Source of the DNA: Micromonospora lutea
Lineage (GTDB): Bacteria; Actinomycetota; Actinomycetes; Mycobacteriales; Micromonosporaceae
Assembly: GCF_016863535.1 (NCBI RefSeq)
Contig: NZ_BOPB01000021.1
Coordinates: 62,001-126,000 of the forward strand
Reading direction: 5' to 3'
DNA length: 64,000 nt
A model generated the notes under the pieces. The model was not told where the DNA came from. It saw only the letters and a list, made by a program, of their open reading frames with translations, and did not search any database. Made by a program: the position numbers and the translations under genes. Shown here piece after piece: positions 53,358 through 62,657 of this stretch. Every line of letters starts with the position of its first letter. Position 1 is the first letter of the stretch.

Positions 53358-53906
53358 TCAGGGGACGAGGTCCTCGGGATGGATCGTTGCCCGGACGGGT
53401 GCGCTCAGGTTCAGCACCCCACCCCGTTTGACCGCTTGATGCTCGACGTAGTGGCGACCACGCTTCTGGTAGAGGCGCAGCGTGCCGGTCGTCTGCTCAA
53501 CCAACAGGTACCACTCGATGCCGGCGGCGGCGTAGTAGTGCATCTTGAGGACGTTGTCCGTGGCCGCGTTGCCGGGCGAAATGATCTCGCATACGAGCCG
53601 TACGTCGGCCGCTTCGATATAAGGATCGTCCAGGTCGACCGGCGCGGTGACCACCAGATCGGGCACCGGGACGCGCCCCGGCCGCAGTCGAACGTTCACC
53701 GCCTCCAGCAGCTCCAAGCCGACGGACTCGGCAGCGGTCTCCAGGATGTTGCCCAGCTTCCTGGAGATTCGCTGGTGGCGTGGGGTGGGTGCTGGGGTCA
53801 CGTGCAGGCTCCCGTCGAAGAGTTCGACGCGCTGGGAGGTCTCGCCGAGGGCGAGGTACTCCTCCTCGGTCCACGGGCCCTCGTGGTCGAACACCGCCAC
53901 GGTCAT
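53358..53906 (-). CDS. Uma2-family (DUF820) PD-(D/E)xK nuclease-like protein
   Basis: From ATG 53906 (GGAGGTG upstream) a 182-aa protein starting MTVAVFDHEGPWTEEEYLAL. It contains VELFDGSLHVTPAPTPRHQR, VPDLVVTAPVDLDD, RLVCEIISPGNAATDNVLKM and AAAGIEWYLLVEQTTGTLRL. These correspond to the aspartate, glutamate and lysine elements of the Uma2 restriction-endonuclease-like fold. Uma2 proteins are abundant in actinobacteria and cyanobacteria and their role is unknown. The frame extending to 54620 is the neighbouring S9 gene. Confidence 0.9.
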   Translation of the reverse strand: MTVAVFDHEGPWTEEEYLALGETSQRVELFDGSLHVTPAPTPRHQRISRKLGNILETAAESVGLELLEAVNVRLRPGRVPVPDLVVTAPVDLDDPYIEAADVRLVCEIISPGNAATDNVLKMHYYAAAGIEWYLLVEQTTGTLRLYQKRGRHYVEHQAVKRGGVLNLSAPVRATIHPEDLVP

Positions 53907-53958
53907 GGTCACCTCCGCTCGTCTCGGCTGGGATCCTGCCTGCCTGGCTGCACTCATC

Positions 53959-53977
53959 GTCGCACCTTCCGTGCGAC
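53959..53977 (-). terminator. Small hairpin between the S9 peptidase and Uma2 genes
   Basis: GTCGCAC (53959-53965) and GTGCGAC (53971-53977) form a 7-bp stem with a 5-nt loop, 34 nt after the S9 peptidase stop in its reading direction. A possible weak terminator. Confidence 0.4.
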
Positions 53978-54010
53978 CGGGGCGGCAGGCGGTGTTGCCG
54001 TAGGGCGCGC

Positions 54011-56158
54011 TCACATCCCCAGGTGGGTGCGGAGGAAATCGAGTTCCAGGGGGAGGAGGCGTTCGGCGAGGCCACCAGTGGCCATGTGGGTGGCACCGGT
54101 CAGCGGCAGCACCGAGTGCGGCCGGCCGGTGGCCAGCAACGCCGCCGACAACCGCAGCGTGTGTGCCGCCACCACGTTGTCGTCGACCATGCCGTGCACC
54201 AGCAGCAGCGGTCGGGCGTGCGCCGGCTCGGTGACCGGCTCGGCGGCCAGTTCCACAAGTGAGTGGTGCGCGTAGACGTCCTCGCCGTCGGCGGGCAGGC
54301 CCAGGTACCGCTCGGTGTACGCGGTGTCGTACAGGGCCCAGTCGGTGACCGGCGCCCCGGCGATGCCGCACCGGAACAGCTCCGGATGCCGCAACACCGC
54401 CAGGCCGGCCAGCCAGCCACCGAACGACCAGCCACGCACCGCGACCCGGTCCAGGTCCAGGTCCGGGTGCTTGTCGGCGAGTGCGGTGAGCGCCTCCACC
54501 TGGTCGAGCAGGATCACGTCGGCGACCCGCCGGTGGATGGCCTTCTCGTACGACGGGGCGATTCCCGGTGTGCCCCGGTTGTCGGTGACGACGACCGCGA
54601 AGCCCGCGTCGGCCCACCACTGCCGCTCCAGCCAGGCCGAGCGTGCGGCAACCACCTCCTGATGCCCGGGACCACCGTAGATGTCCAGCAGGACCGGCAA
54701 CCGGCGGCCGGTGACGTGGTTGTCCGGGTAGAGCACCGCCGCGGGAATCCGACGGTCGGTCACCCGCTCCAGCAGCGGTAGCGGGGAGTAGCTGGGCGTG
54801 GCGGCCAGCGACCGTAGCGTGGCCACCTCGTGATCACCCTGAAGTACCGCCCATCGGACGCCTGGGTGGTCCAGCGAGGCGCTGCCGACGACCAGCACCC
54901 CGCCGCCGACCGCCCCGACGTGCCAGCCGGCGTCGCTGGTCAACCGGCGGGCGTCCACGCCGCCGCCGATGCTGGTCCGCACCCGGAACAGATGCTGTTC
55001 GCTCGGCTCACCGTCGCTCGCCTCGACCAGCAGGTCCGCCGGACCGCTGCCGGCGGCCAGCCGGCCGATCACCCGGCGCACGTACAGCGAGGGCGGGGTG
55101 AGCAGCGTGCCGTCGGCGAACAGGCAGCGCGCGTCGTACCCGTCGTGGGCCAGCTCGCCGCCGACCAGCACCCGACCGTCGGGCAGGTGTGCGGGCGTGC
55201 CCGGGATCGGCTCGACCCAGCGGGGGTCGGCCAGTTCGGCGTGCACCTGGGTCTCCCCGGTGCGCGGGTCGACCGCGAGCACCAACCCGTGCTGCTGGGC
55301 GCGGCGCAGCACGGTGATCAGCGGCGCGCCCTCACCCCAGTGCACCGCGGTCAGGTACGGATAGGTCTCCCGGTCCCAGTGCACGTCGACCCAGCCGCCG
55401 TCGAGGTCGAGCAGGTGCAGGCTCACCTCGGCGTTGGGCCCGCCCGCCACCGGGTACGCGACGCTGGTTGGCGGGCTGTCGGGCTGCGCGGGATCGTGCA
55501 GGTGCCAGCGGGGCAGCCGGGACTCGTCGACCCGGGCGGCGAGTACCGACCGGCCATCGGGTGCCCACCAGTAGCCGCGGTGCCGCCCGAACTCCTCCGC
55601 CGCGATGTGCTCGGCCAACCCCCAGCACACCCCGGAGTCCTCGCCGGCCAGGATGGTGTCGGCACCGTCGGAGTCGATCACCCGTAGCTCGCCCCGACGT
55701 ACTCCCTCGGCGGCATCGGTCACGTAGGCCAACCGCTGCCCGCTCGGGTCCGGTCGTGGGTCGAGCACCGGGCCGACGGTCGGCACCTCGATCACGTCGC
55801 CGTGCACCAGGTCGGCCCGGAACAGCCGCCCGGCCAGCGCGAACACCGCCACCCGTCCGGCGCCGTCGAGGGCGTACGAGCCGATGCCCGAGGCGCTCAG
55901 CCGCAGCCGCTCCCGCCGGGCCCGTTCCCCGGGGCTCAGCACATCGGCGTCGACGTCGGTGCCGAGCAGGGTGGTCGGATCGGCGACCAGCCGTTCCGTA
56001 CCGGTCGCCACATCCAGCAACCAGAGCGCGTCGGCCGGATCCTCCGGTCCCGCCGAGCGTAGGAAGACCACCCGGGCGCCGTCATCGGCCACGGCGACGG
56101 CGCGCGGCGCCCCGTGGCTGAACCTGCGGGTGCGGGCGGCCAGCTCGGGAAAGTCCAC
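54011..56158 (-). CDS. S9-family prolyl oligopeptidase/DPP4-like peptidase
   Basis: A 715-aa serine peptidase. Residues 1-440 form the beta-propeller (repeated blocks such as VAVADDGARVVFLRS and WWAPDGRSVLAARVDES). Residues 450-715 are the alpha/beta-hydrolase with nucleophile GWSFGG (serine about 578), aspartate in HGMVDDN (about 659-660) and histidine in GATHM (about 691). The AEEFGRHRGYWW segment is the glutamate motif of DPP4-type enzymes that binds the substrate N-terminus. No signal peptide, so it is cytoplasmic. It is divergent from mshB. Confidence 0.93.
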   Translation of the reverse strand: MDFPELAARTRRFSHGAPRAVAVADDGARVVFLRSAGPEDPADALWLLDVATGTERLVADPTTLLGTDVDADVLSPGERARRERLRLSASGIGSYALDGAGRVAVFALAGRLFRADLVHGDVIEVPTVGPVLDPRPDPSGQRLAYVTDAAEGVRRGELRVIDSDGADTILAGEDSGVCWGLAEHIAAEEFGRHRGYWWAPDGRSVLAARVDESRLPRWHLHDPAQPDSPPTSVAYPVAGGPNAEVSLHLLDLDGGWVDVHWDRETYPYLTAVHWGEGAPLITVLRRAQQHGLVLAVDPRTGETQVHAELADPRWVEPIPGTPAHLPDGRVLVGGELAHDGYDARCLFADGTLLTPPSLYVRRVIGRLAAGSGPADLLVEASDGEPSEQHLFRVRTSIGGGVDARRLTSDAGWHVGAVGGGVLVVGSASLDHPGVRWAVLQGDHEVATLRSLAATPSYSPLPLLERVTDRRIPAAVLYPDNHVTGRRLPVLLDIYGGPGHQEVVAARSAWLERQWWADAGFAVVVTDNRGTPGIAPSYEKAIHRRVADVILLDQVEALTALADKHPDLDLDRVAVRGWSFGGWLAGLAVLRHPELFRCGIAGAPVTDWALYDTAYTERYLGLPADGEDVYAHHSLVELAAEPVTEPAHARPLLLVHGMVDDNVVAAHTLRLSAALLATGRPHSVLPLTGATHMATGGLAERLLPLELDFLRTHLGM

Positions 56159-56244
56159 AGGCCAGATCGTAGGCCGGTACCGAGCCTGATGTGAGCGACC
56201 TGCGCGGACGCGTCGGGGCCGTCCGGCGATAACCGCCGGTTAGA

Positions 56245-57204
56245 GTGACCGTCGTGACGACGCTGCCTGACCGCCGCCTGTTGCTGGTCCACGCGCACCC
56301 CGACGACGAGTCCATCGGCACCGGCTCGACGATGGCCCACTACGCGGCCACGGGTGCCCACGTCACCCTGGTGACCTGCACCCTCGGTGAGGAGGGCGAG
56401 ATCCACGTACCGGAGCTGGCCGGGCTCGCCGCGGCCGAGGCCGACCAGCTCGGCGGGTACCGGATCGCCGAGCTGGCCGCCGCCTGCGCCGAACTGGGCG
56501 TCACGGACCACCGCTTTCTCGGCGGGGCCGGCCGCTACCGGGACTCCGGGATGATGGGTCTGCCGACCAACGAGCATCCCCGTGCTTTCTGGGGCGCCGA
56601 CCTGGACGAGGCCGCCGGGTACCTGCTGGAGATCATCCGGGAGGTACGCCCGCAGGTGGTCATCACCTACGACGACAACGGCTTCTACGGCCACCCCGAC
56701 CACATCCAGGCGCACCGGGTGACCATGCGGGCGGTGGAACTGGCCGCTGCGGAGGGGCTCGCGCCGGCGAAGGTCTACTGGACGGCGATGCCGCGCAGCG
56801 TGCTCGAAGCGGGCATGACGCACTTCGCGGAGGCGTCGGACAACCCCTTCGCCGGCATCACCGACGCCACCGAGCTGCCGTTCTGCACGCCGGACGAGGA
56901 GATCGCGGCTCGTATCGACGCCACCGAGCAGCACGCCGCGAAGGAGGCGGCGATGCGCGCTCACGCGACGCAGATCCCCGCCACGTCATGGCTGTACTCG
57001 ATCGCCGGCAACTTCGGGGCGGAGTTCATGGGCGTGGAGTACTTCACCCTGGCGCTGGGGGAGAAGGGGGCGGGCCGCGGCCGGTACGGCTGGGAGTCGG
57101 ATCTGTTCGCCGGGGTGGAGGGGATCACGCCGGAGGTGGTCGGCGGTCCAGACGTCGCCTACGGCCCGGTGCCCAGAACGGCCAGCTCGGCCGGTCACCG
57201 GTGA
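56245..57204 (+). CDS. mshB: MshB, mycothiol-precursor deacetylase
   Basis: A 319-aa zinc LmbE/PIG-L-type enzyme that deacetylates GlcNAc-inositol in mycothiol synthesis. AHPDDE at residues 17-22 and GHPDHIQAH hold the zinc ligands and catalytic aspartate; MAHYAATGAHVTLVTCTLGE and YDDNGFYGHPDH match MshB more closely than Mca. GTG 56245 was kept; GTG 56254 is an alternative and no clear ribosome site precedes either. Its stop overlaps the next gene (GTGA). Confidence 0.93.
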   Translation: MTVVTTLPDRRLLLVHAHPDDESIGTGSTMAHYAATGAHVTLVTCTLGEEGEIHVPELAGLAAAEADQLGGYRIAELAAACAELGVTDHRFLGGAGRYRDSGMMGLPTNEHPRAFWGADLDEAAGYLLEIIREVRPQVVITYDDNGFYGHPDHIQAHRVTMRAVELAAAEGLAPAKVYWTAMPRSVLEAGMTHFAEASDNPFAGITDATELPFCTPDEEIAARIDATEQHAAKEAAMRAHATQIPATSWLYSIAGNFGAEFMGVEYFTLALGEKGAGRGRYGWESDLFAGVEGITPEVVGGPDVAYGPVPRTASSAGHR

Positions 57205-57656
57205 CCCTGCCCGCCGCGATGTCGGTCGCCCCGCAGGAGCAGGAGACGCCCCGGCCGAGCCGGAGGTGGCGACGTCCCCTCGACGTCGGCCTGCGGTTGG
57301 CCGGCGGTGTTCTCTCAGTCCTGGCCGCGACGCTGACCGCGGTGCTGGAGTTGCTGCTTGCCCCGCTGCGGGTCGGCGGGTACCTGATCGGCGTCGCGGT
57401 GCTGGTGGCGGTGGTCGCGAACATCGCGTTGAGCTGGTTCGCCGTCGAGGCGGTCGGCCGTCGCTGGGCGGTGGCGCTGCCGGCGCTGCCCTGGGTGGCC
57501 ATCATGGTGGTCGCCGCCGACCGGACCAGCGAGGGCGACGTTCTGCTCGTCGGGAACTGGGTCGGGCTCACCCTGGTGGTGGGCGGTGCGATGACCTTCG
57601 CGGTGATGGCGTTCCGGTCGGTCCTCGCGCCGGCACCGGCACCGAGACGTTACTGA
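57201..57656 (+). CDS. Small membrane protein coupled to mshB (DUF6113-like)
   Basis: A 151-aa protein from GTG 57201, overlapping the mshB stop by four bases; ATG 57219 is an alternative. It has four predicted transmembrane segments (LAGGVLSVLAATLTAVLELL, LIGVAVLVAVVANIAL, ALPALPWVAIMVVA and VGLTLVVGGAMTFAVMAF). It resembles the small membrane protein often found beside mshB in actinobacteria, which I recall as DUF6113. Function unknown. Confidence 0.75.
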   Translation: MTLPAAMSVAPQEQETPRPSRRWRRPLDVGLRLAGGVLSVLAATLTAVLELLLAPLRVGGYLIGVAVLVAVVANIALSWFAVEAVGRRWAVALPALPWVAIMVVAADRTSEGDVLLVGNWVGLTLVVGGAMTFAVMAFRSVLAPAPAPRRY

Positions 57657-57734
57657 CGACGCTCAGCGTCGGGTGGTAGATATTCCTGCCAGGAGACCCG
57701 CCAACCGGGCGGGCGGTACGGCGGGAGGCGTGTC

Positions 57735-58199
57735 ATGGCACAGCGGTGGCGTGCGGTTGGTGTGCTCGCAATCGCACTGTTCGCGGTCAACGTGGTCGCC
57801 CGGCTGGTCATCCGGCTCGGCTTCGACGGCGACGACAGCGCCGCCGACCGGGTGTCGCTCGGAATGTTCATCGTGATCGGTCTGATGCTGGCCGGTGTCG
57901 CCTTCGTCTGGGGTGAGCGGCGTCGGTTGGGCAGCTGGGCCGGGGACGTGGCGGCCGCGATCGGCGTCGCGGTCGGGTTGACCGTGCTGATCGGGCCGCT
58001 GCTGGTTGGCAACAATCCGTTCGCCGGTGGTGGCAGCACGTTCTTCGCGCAGATCGGGCTCTACCTGGTGGTGACCACCATCGGGACGATGCTGGGCTAC
58101 CTTCTGCTGGTCACGCTCGGTCGCGACTACCGTTCGCGCAACCTGCAACGGTACGCCGAGACCAGCTCGGCCAAGCCCCGCCGGGTGGTTCGCCGCTGA
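57735..58199 (+). CDS. Small integral membrane protein
   Basis: A 154-aa protein with about four transmembrane segments (AVGVLAIALFAVNVVARLVI, MFIVIGLMLAGVAFVW, VAAAIGVAVGLTVLIG and IGLYLVVTTIGTMLGYLLLV) and a basic C-terminal tail. GGGAGG lies before the ATG at 57735. Same strand as mshB and the previous membrane gene, 78 bp apart. Family not recognised. Confidence 0.75.
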   Translation: MAQRWRAVGVLAIALFAVNVVARLVIRLGFDGDDSAADRVSLGMFIVIGLMLAGVAFVWGERRRLGSWAGDVAAAIGVAVGLTVLIGPLLVGNNPFAGGGSTFFAQIGLYLVVTTIGTMLGYLLLVTLGRDYRSRNLQRYAETSSAKPRRVVRR

Positions 58200-58205
58200 C
58201 CGCCG

Positions 58206-59225
58206 TCAGTGCGGCGCGACCCGGGTGAGGTAGGTGTGGTGGGTGCTGAAGCCGAGCTTCCGGTAGAGCGCCACCGCACCGATGTTGCTCTGCTCGACCT
58301 GGAGGAACGCATCGGTCGCGCCGCCATCGGCCGCCCAGTCGGCGAGTGCCCGGACCACCCGGGTGGCGTGTCCCTGCCGGCGTGCGGCGGAGCGCACCTC
58401 GATCAGGCACAGCCCGAGCCAGCGCCCCTGGCCGGTGACCGTGCCGCGGCCGATCGCGACGAGCGCGCCGTCGACGTACAGGTGGGCGAAGCGGACCTGG
58501 TCCACGGCGGTGAGCACCTGTCGGGCGGCGTCGGGCAGCCCGCCCTTGCGACCGGCAGCCACGGCGAGCCAGTCCGCCGACGGCTCGGCGGCCAACTCGA
58601 CCACCGGGCCGCCGGAGCTGCCGTAGGTGCCATCCGCGTCGGTGAGGTCGGTCACGTCCGGTGCTCCCGGGACCGTGCCGTCCGGCGCCGCCTGGACGAG
58701 GGTGGCGATTGGGACCGTCTGTACCAGCACCGGCGGGCGGCTGCCCCAGCCTCTCCGGTCGAGTTCGGTGCCGACCGGCGCGGCCAGGGGCAACGGCGTG
58801 TTGACCAGGGCTGGCTGGCCGTGTCCGGCGTACCAGCGTTCCACCGCGTCCACCGCGTCCGGCAGCGGACGATCGGGATCACCCACCGGCAGGGCCGAGT
58901 TGGCCCGCCCGGTCCAGCCGTCGGCGGATCGCAGCAGCCAGTCACCGAGCCGAGCCCGGACGGGTGCCGGCCACGCCTCGTCGGCGGCGAGTTCCAGCTC
59001 GACCATGGCGGCGGCGGTCGGCCGCCGGGCCGCCGGGACCCGCTTGGCCCGATGCACCTCGCCGAGCGGTACGCGTAGCCGCCCCTGGCGAGTGGTCAGC
59101 GTGAGATGCGTCTCGGTGAGCTCGACCAGTTCGCCGAGGGAATCGGAGTAGACAGGCCGACCACCGCGTACGCCGACGCGACGCCGCACCACGATTCGGT
59201 GTCCCAAGTCTTGCTCTCGGAGCAC
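58206..59225 (-). CDS. GNAT acetyltransferase with N-terminal SH3-like domain
   Basis: A 339-aa protein. Residues 1-65 are a beta-rich SH3-like segment (GHRIVVRRRVGVRGGRPVYS, LTLTTRQGRLRVPLGEVHRA). The middle is variable. Residues 230-339 form a GNAT domain with the acetyl-CoA motif EVRSAARRQGHATRVVRAL and the end LQVEQSNIGAVALYRKLGF. The acceptor is unknown. Convergent with the membrane protein gene and divergent from fdxA. Confidence 0.87.
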   Translation of the reverse strand: MLREQDLGHRIVVRRRVGVRGGRPVYSDSLGELVELTETHLTLTTRQGRLRVPLGEVHRAKRVPAARRPTAAAMVELELAADEAWPAPVRARLGDWLLRSADGWTGRANSALPVGDPDRPLPDAVDAVERWYAGHGQPALVNTPLPLAAPVGTELDRRGWGSRPPVLVQTVPIATLVQAAPDGTVPGAPDVTDLTDADGTYGSSGGPVVELAAEPSADWLAVAAGRKGGLPDAARQVLTAVDQVRFAHLYVDGALVAIGRGTVTGQGRWLGLCLIEVRSAARRQGHATRVVRALADWAADGGATDAFLQVEQSNIGAVALYRKLGFSTHHTYLTRVAPH

Positions 59226-59303
59226 GATCGACCTCCTCCGAGCGAGATACTAGGCTCTTACCGTCGCGGGTGATCGCGGCGTGTCTTGCGGAGGAGAAGA
59301 CCG

Positions 59304-59630
59304 GTGACCTACATCATCGCCGAGCCGTGCGTGGATGTGCTCGACAAGGCATGCATCGAGGAGTGCCCGGTCGACTGCATTTACGAGGGCAACCGGATGC
59401 TCTACATCCACCCCGACGAGTGCGTCGACTGTGGTGCCTGTGAGCCTGTCTGCCCGGTGGAGGCGATCTTCTACGAGGACGACGTCCCGGAGCAGTGGAA
59501 GGACTACACCGGCGCCAACTACGAATTCTTCGAGGACCTCGGCTCGCCCGGTGGCGCTTCGAAGATCGGCAAGGTGGAGAAGGACGCCACCTTCGTCGCC
59601 GCGCAGCCGCCCCGCGGCGAGGGCCACTGA
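59304..59630 (+). CDS. fdxA: Seven-iron ferredoxin FdxA
   Basis: A 108-aa ferredoxin from GTG 59304, with GGAGGAG upstream. Cysteines at 9, 17, 21 and 25 and at 40, 43, 46 and 50 give the [3Fe-4S]/[4Fe-4S] pattern in CIEECPVDCIYEG and CVDCGACEPVCPVEAIFYE, with the usual C-terminal tail (YTGANYEFFEDLGSPGG). A low-potential electron carrier. Its stop overlaps the putative CTG start of dapC, an arrangement conserved as fdxA-dapC in actinobacteria as I recall. Confidence 0.95.
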   Translation: MTYIIAEPCVDVLDKACIEECPVDCIYEGNRMLYIHPDECVDCGACEPVCPVEAIFYEDDVPEQWKDYTGANYEFFEDLGSPGGASKIGKVEKDATFVAAQPPRGEGH

Positions 59631-60730
59631 ACCGGCCCGCCCCGGTCTCGTCGCGGCTGCCCGAGTTCACCTGGGACACCCTGGACGCCGCGGCCACGTT
59701 GGCCGCGGCGCATCCGGACGGCATGATCAACCTTTCGATGGGTACGCCTGTCGACCCGGTGCCGCAGGTGATCCGGCAGGCCCTGGCGGACGCCTCGGAC
59801 TCGCCCGGCTATCCGCTGACCGCCGGCACCCCGGCGCTGCGCGACGCGATCACGGGCTGGGTGTCGCGGGCCTGTGGCGCTGCGCCGGACGGGCTCGGGG
59901 TGCTGCCGACGATCGGCTCGAAGGAACTGGTGGCCTGGCTCCCCACCCTGCTCGGGGTGGGGCCGGGCGACACCGTGGTGGTCCCGTCGATCGCCTACCC
60001 GACCTACGCCGATGGTGTGCGGTTGGCGGGCGCCACCACGATGCGCTCCGACTCGCTGACCGCCGTCGGCCCGACACCCCGGGTACGCCTGATCTGGGTG
60101 AACTCGCCGGGAAACCCGACCGGGCGGGTGCTGCCCGCCGCCCACCTGCGCAAGGTGGTGGACTGGGCCCGGGAGCGCGGCGCGGTGGTGGCCAGCGACG
60201 AGTGCTATCTGCCGCTGGGCTGGGACGCCGAGCCGGTGTCGGTGCTGTCGCCCGAGGTGTGCGGCGGCTCGTACGACTCGGTGCTGGCGGTGCATTCGCT
60301 CTCCAAACGCTCCAACCTGGCCGGCTACCGGGCCGGCTTCGTGGCTGGCGATCCGGCGCTGGTGGCCGAGCTACTCAAGATCCGCAAACACGCGGGGATG
60401 ATCGTGCCGGCACCGGTGCAGGCGGCCATGGCGGTGGCCCTGCGTGACGAGCGGCACGCCGACGAGCAGAAGGAGCGGTACCGCGCGCGCCGGACGGCAT
60501 TGCGGGCGGCCTTCACCGACGCCGGTTTCACCGTGGAGCACTCCGAGGCGGGGCTCTACCTGTGGTTGACCCGTGGCGAGGACTGCTGGGACACGGTCGA
60601 CTGGTTGGCCCGGCGGGGGATTCTGGTCGCCGCCGGTGCCTTCTACGGTCCCGGTGGGCAGCAGTACGTCCGGGCGGCGCTGACCGAGTCCGACGAGCGG
60701 ATCGCGGCGGTCGCCGCCCGGCTGTCCTGA
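59627..60730 (+). CDS. dapC: N-succinyldiaminopimelate aminotransferase
   Basis: A 367-aa class I/II PLP aminotransferase of lysine and peptidoglycan biosynthesis. Family marks are MGTPVDPVPQVIRQALAD, GSKELVAWLPTLLG, VNSPGNPTGR, and the PLP lysine in VHSLSKRSNLAGYRAGF. The conserved N-terminus SSRLPEFTWDTL lies before any in-frame ATG, GTG or TTG that would keep it. The likely start is CTG 59627, overlapping the fdxA TGA (CTGA) after GAGGG. The alternative first TTG would cut off about 26 residues. Confidence 0.9.
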   Translation: MNRPAPVSSRLPEFTWDTLDAAATLAAAHPDGMINLSMGTPVDPVPQVIRQALADASDSPGYPLTAGTPALRDAITGWVSRACGAAPDGLGVLPTIGSKELVAWLPTLLGVGPGDTVVVPSIAYPTYADGVRLAGATTMRSDSLTAVGPTPRVRLIWVNSPGNPTGRVLPAAHLRKVVDWARERGAVVASDECYLPLGWDAEPVSVLSPEVCGGSYDSVLAVHSLSKRSNLAGYRAGFVAGDPALVAELLKIRKHAGMIVPAPVQAAMAVALRDERHADEQKERYRARRTALRAAFTDAGFTVEHSEAGLYLWLTRGEDCWDTVDWLARRGILVAAGAFYGPGGQQYVRAALTESDERIAAVAARLS

Positions 60731-60750
60731 CCATCGAACGGCGGGTCGGT

Positions 60751-62595
60751 TCAGTCCTCGTTGATCCGTTCGAACACCCGGAGCAGATTGTCCCGGCTGT
60801 GCCGCTCCAGCAGCACGCTGCCGTACAGCTCCTGCAGGGTCACCGTCCGACCGTCGTGCAGCGTCAATTCGGCCTTGAGCGGGATCTCCCTGGTGACCGT
60901 CACCGAACGCATCTCCTCGTACGGCAGGAACTGGTGCCGGGTGGCCAGCGTCGCGACCGGCGTCGATTCGAGCAGGCCCTTGAGCCGCTCCGCACCGTCG
61001 CCGGCCTTGCCCGGACCCCCGACCATGATCAGACCGCGGTCGAGCACCAGCAGGTCATGCTGTACGCCGTCGACCTTCACGTTGCCGATGGCGCCGATGA
61101 CGCCGGCGTTGTCGGCGGTGGCCCGGCGCTGCACCACGGTCGCGGCGGACGGGTCGACACCGAGCTCGGCGAGCCGGGCGAGTGCCTCGTCGACGGTGTC
61201 CGCGGAGACCGCCAGCTTGGCGAGCTCGGCGAGGTCCAACGGCTCGCCGCCGGTACCGACGAACTGGGCCGGACCGCTCCAGGACAGTTGCCAGTGCGCC
61301 CGCCGGGCGCGGACTGTCGCGTTGACCAGCAACATCTCCATCGGTCCGGCGAAGAGCGCCGCCGCCTCACGACGGGTGGCGTCACTGAAGAACTGCTCGG
61401 CGAACTCGCCCAGGCGTCCCGTCCGTACCAGATCGAGCACGGTGGTCAGGCCCGGATCGGCGACACCGGTGAACCGGCCGGCCGCCCGGTAGATGCCGTC
61501 CGCCTGGCGCTGCACGCCAGCGGCGATCGCCGCGTGGGTGAACTCCGGCCACGGCAGCACCTGACGGTTGCCGACATCGACGACGAGGCCCTGCAAGCGC
61601 CGACCGGCGTCATGGACGTCGGTGAGCAGCAGGTGCGCGGGACGGTCGTCGGCGCGGACCATGCCGGCCGGCAGTTGTGCCATCGCCTGGATCCGGATGC
61701 CGATCGGTGGATGGGTGTCCCAGCGGGACTGCTCGCGGTCCGGTGCGTCCTGCTGGAGCTTGTCGATCTCGTCCCGACGGGCCTGAAGAAGCTGTCCGAA
61801 GCCGCCGAACAGATCGTCCGGGGCGAGGCCGGCCTGCCATCCCGACTCCACGTACCGCCCGGTGAAGAAGTTCCAGGCCGCGTCGAGCGCCGGCAGGCTA
61901 CGGAGCGCGGACGTGGCAGCCTCGTGCCCGGCGAGCTGGACGGAGGCCCGGTCGGCCTCCAACTCCTGCCGCCGCGACGCGGCGTTGTCGACCATCAGGT
62001 ACAGCTTGGCGTAACCCCTGAAGACCAGCCCGATCGGGTTGCGCGGCTTGATCCGCTCAATGGTGCCCTCGATCGCCAACCGACCCCGGTAGGCGACGCC
62101 ACCCAGCCGGGTGTGCTTGCCGGAGTAGTGACCCAGCTCGTGCGCCAGCACCGAGCGGAGCTGGTCGATCCGCATCGCCTGGAGCAGCGGCAGACCCACG
62201 TAGAGGGTGCGCCGCCCGCCGATCAACCCGAGCAGCCGGCTCTGCTCGCCGACCGCCGCGTTCACCTCCGGCACCAGCCGGATCTCGTCCGGTGCCCGGG
62301 TGCCGACCGCGTCGGCCAGCTCCCGGACGGTGGCCCACAACTGCGGTGCCTCCCGCTCGTCGAGCACCAGTCCGGGGGCCGGTTCGTTCTTCGTCCGGAT
62401 CGCCCGCCAGAGCCCGACCGCCACCGCACCCAGCGCGATGATCAGCGGCAGCAGCAGTTTCCCGGTGACCAGCCCGTTCGTGTGGCCGAACAGCCACACG
62501 CCGAGGGCAGCGACGGCCGCCAGCTGAAGCAGCGCGACCACGTAGAACCCGATCAACATGACCACCGAGGCGAGCGCCCGGTACGTCGCGGCCAT
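60751..62595 (-). CDS. M48-family membrane metalloprotease
   Basis: A 614-aa protein from ATG 62595 (GGGGAGGA upstream). Two N-terminal transmembrane helices (residues 8-35 and 47-66) precede the Ste24/HtpX-like protease domain with HELGH at 152-156 and the third zinc ligand in ELEADRASVQL. The C-terminal 270 residues have no catalytic motif and may bind substrates or regulate. A role in membrane protein quality control is inferred from the family. The frame reaching 63762 is antisense to tyrA. Confidence 0.9.
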   Translation of the reverse strand: MAATYRALASVVMLIGFYVVALLQLAAVAALGVWLFGHTNGLVTGKLLLPLIIALGAVAVGLWRAIRTKNEPAPGLVLDEREAPQLWATVRELADAVGTRAPDEIRLVPEVNAAVGEQSRLLGLIGGRRTLYVGLPLLQAMRIDQLRSVLAHELGHYSGKHTRLGGVAYRGRLAIEGTIERIKPRNPIGLVFRGYAKLYLMVDNAASRRQELEADRASVQLAGHEAATSALRSLPALDAAWNFFTGRYVESGWQAGLAPDDLFGGFGQLLQARRDEIDKLQQDAPDREQSRWDTHPPIGIRIQAMAQLPAGMVRADDRPAHLLLTDVHDAGRRLQGLVVDVGNRQVLPWPEFTHAAIAAGVQRQADGIYRAAGRFTGVADPGLTTVLDLVRTGRLGEFAEQFFSDATRREAAALFAGPMEMLLVNATVRARRAHWQLSWSGPAQFVGTGGEPLDLAELAKLAVSADTVDEALARLAELGVDPSAATVVQRRATADNAGVIGAIGNVKVDGVQHDLLVLDRGLIMVGGPGKAGDGAERLKGLLESTPVATLATRHQFLPYEEMRSVTVTREIPLKAELTLHDGRTVTLQELYGSVLLERHSRDNLLRVFERINED

Positions 62596-62657
62596 GGCCG
62601 TTCCTCCCCGTTCCGTACGCCCGCACGGCTGCGGGCGGCGCAGGGGACCGTACGGCT

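Noticed and set aside
53925..54005. Possible tRNA-like folding in the Uma2 upstream gap
   Set aside because: Only a 7-bp stem was found; there is no acceptor/TPsiC pattern (GGTTCRA) in the gap. No tRNA was recognised anywhere in the window.
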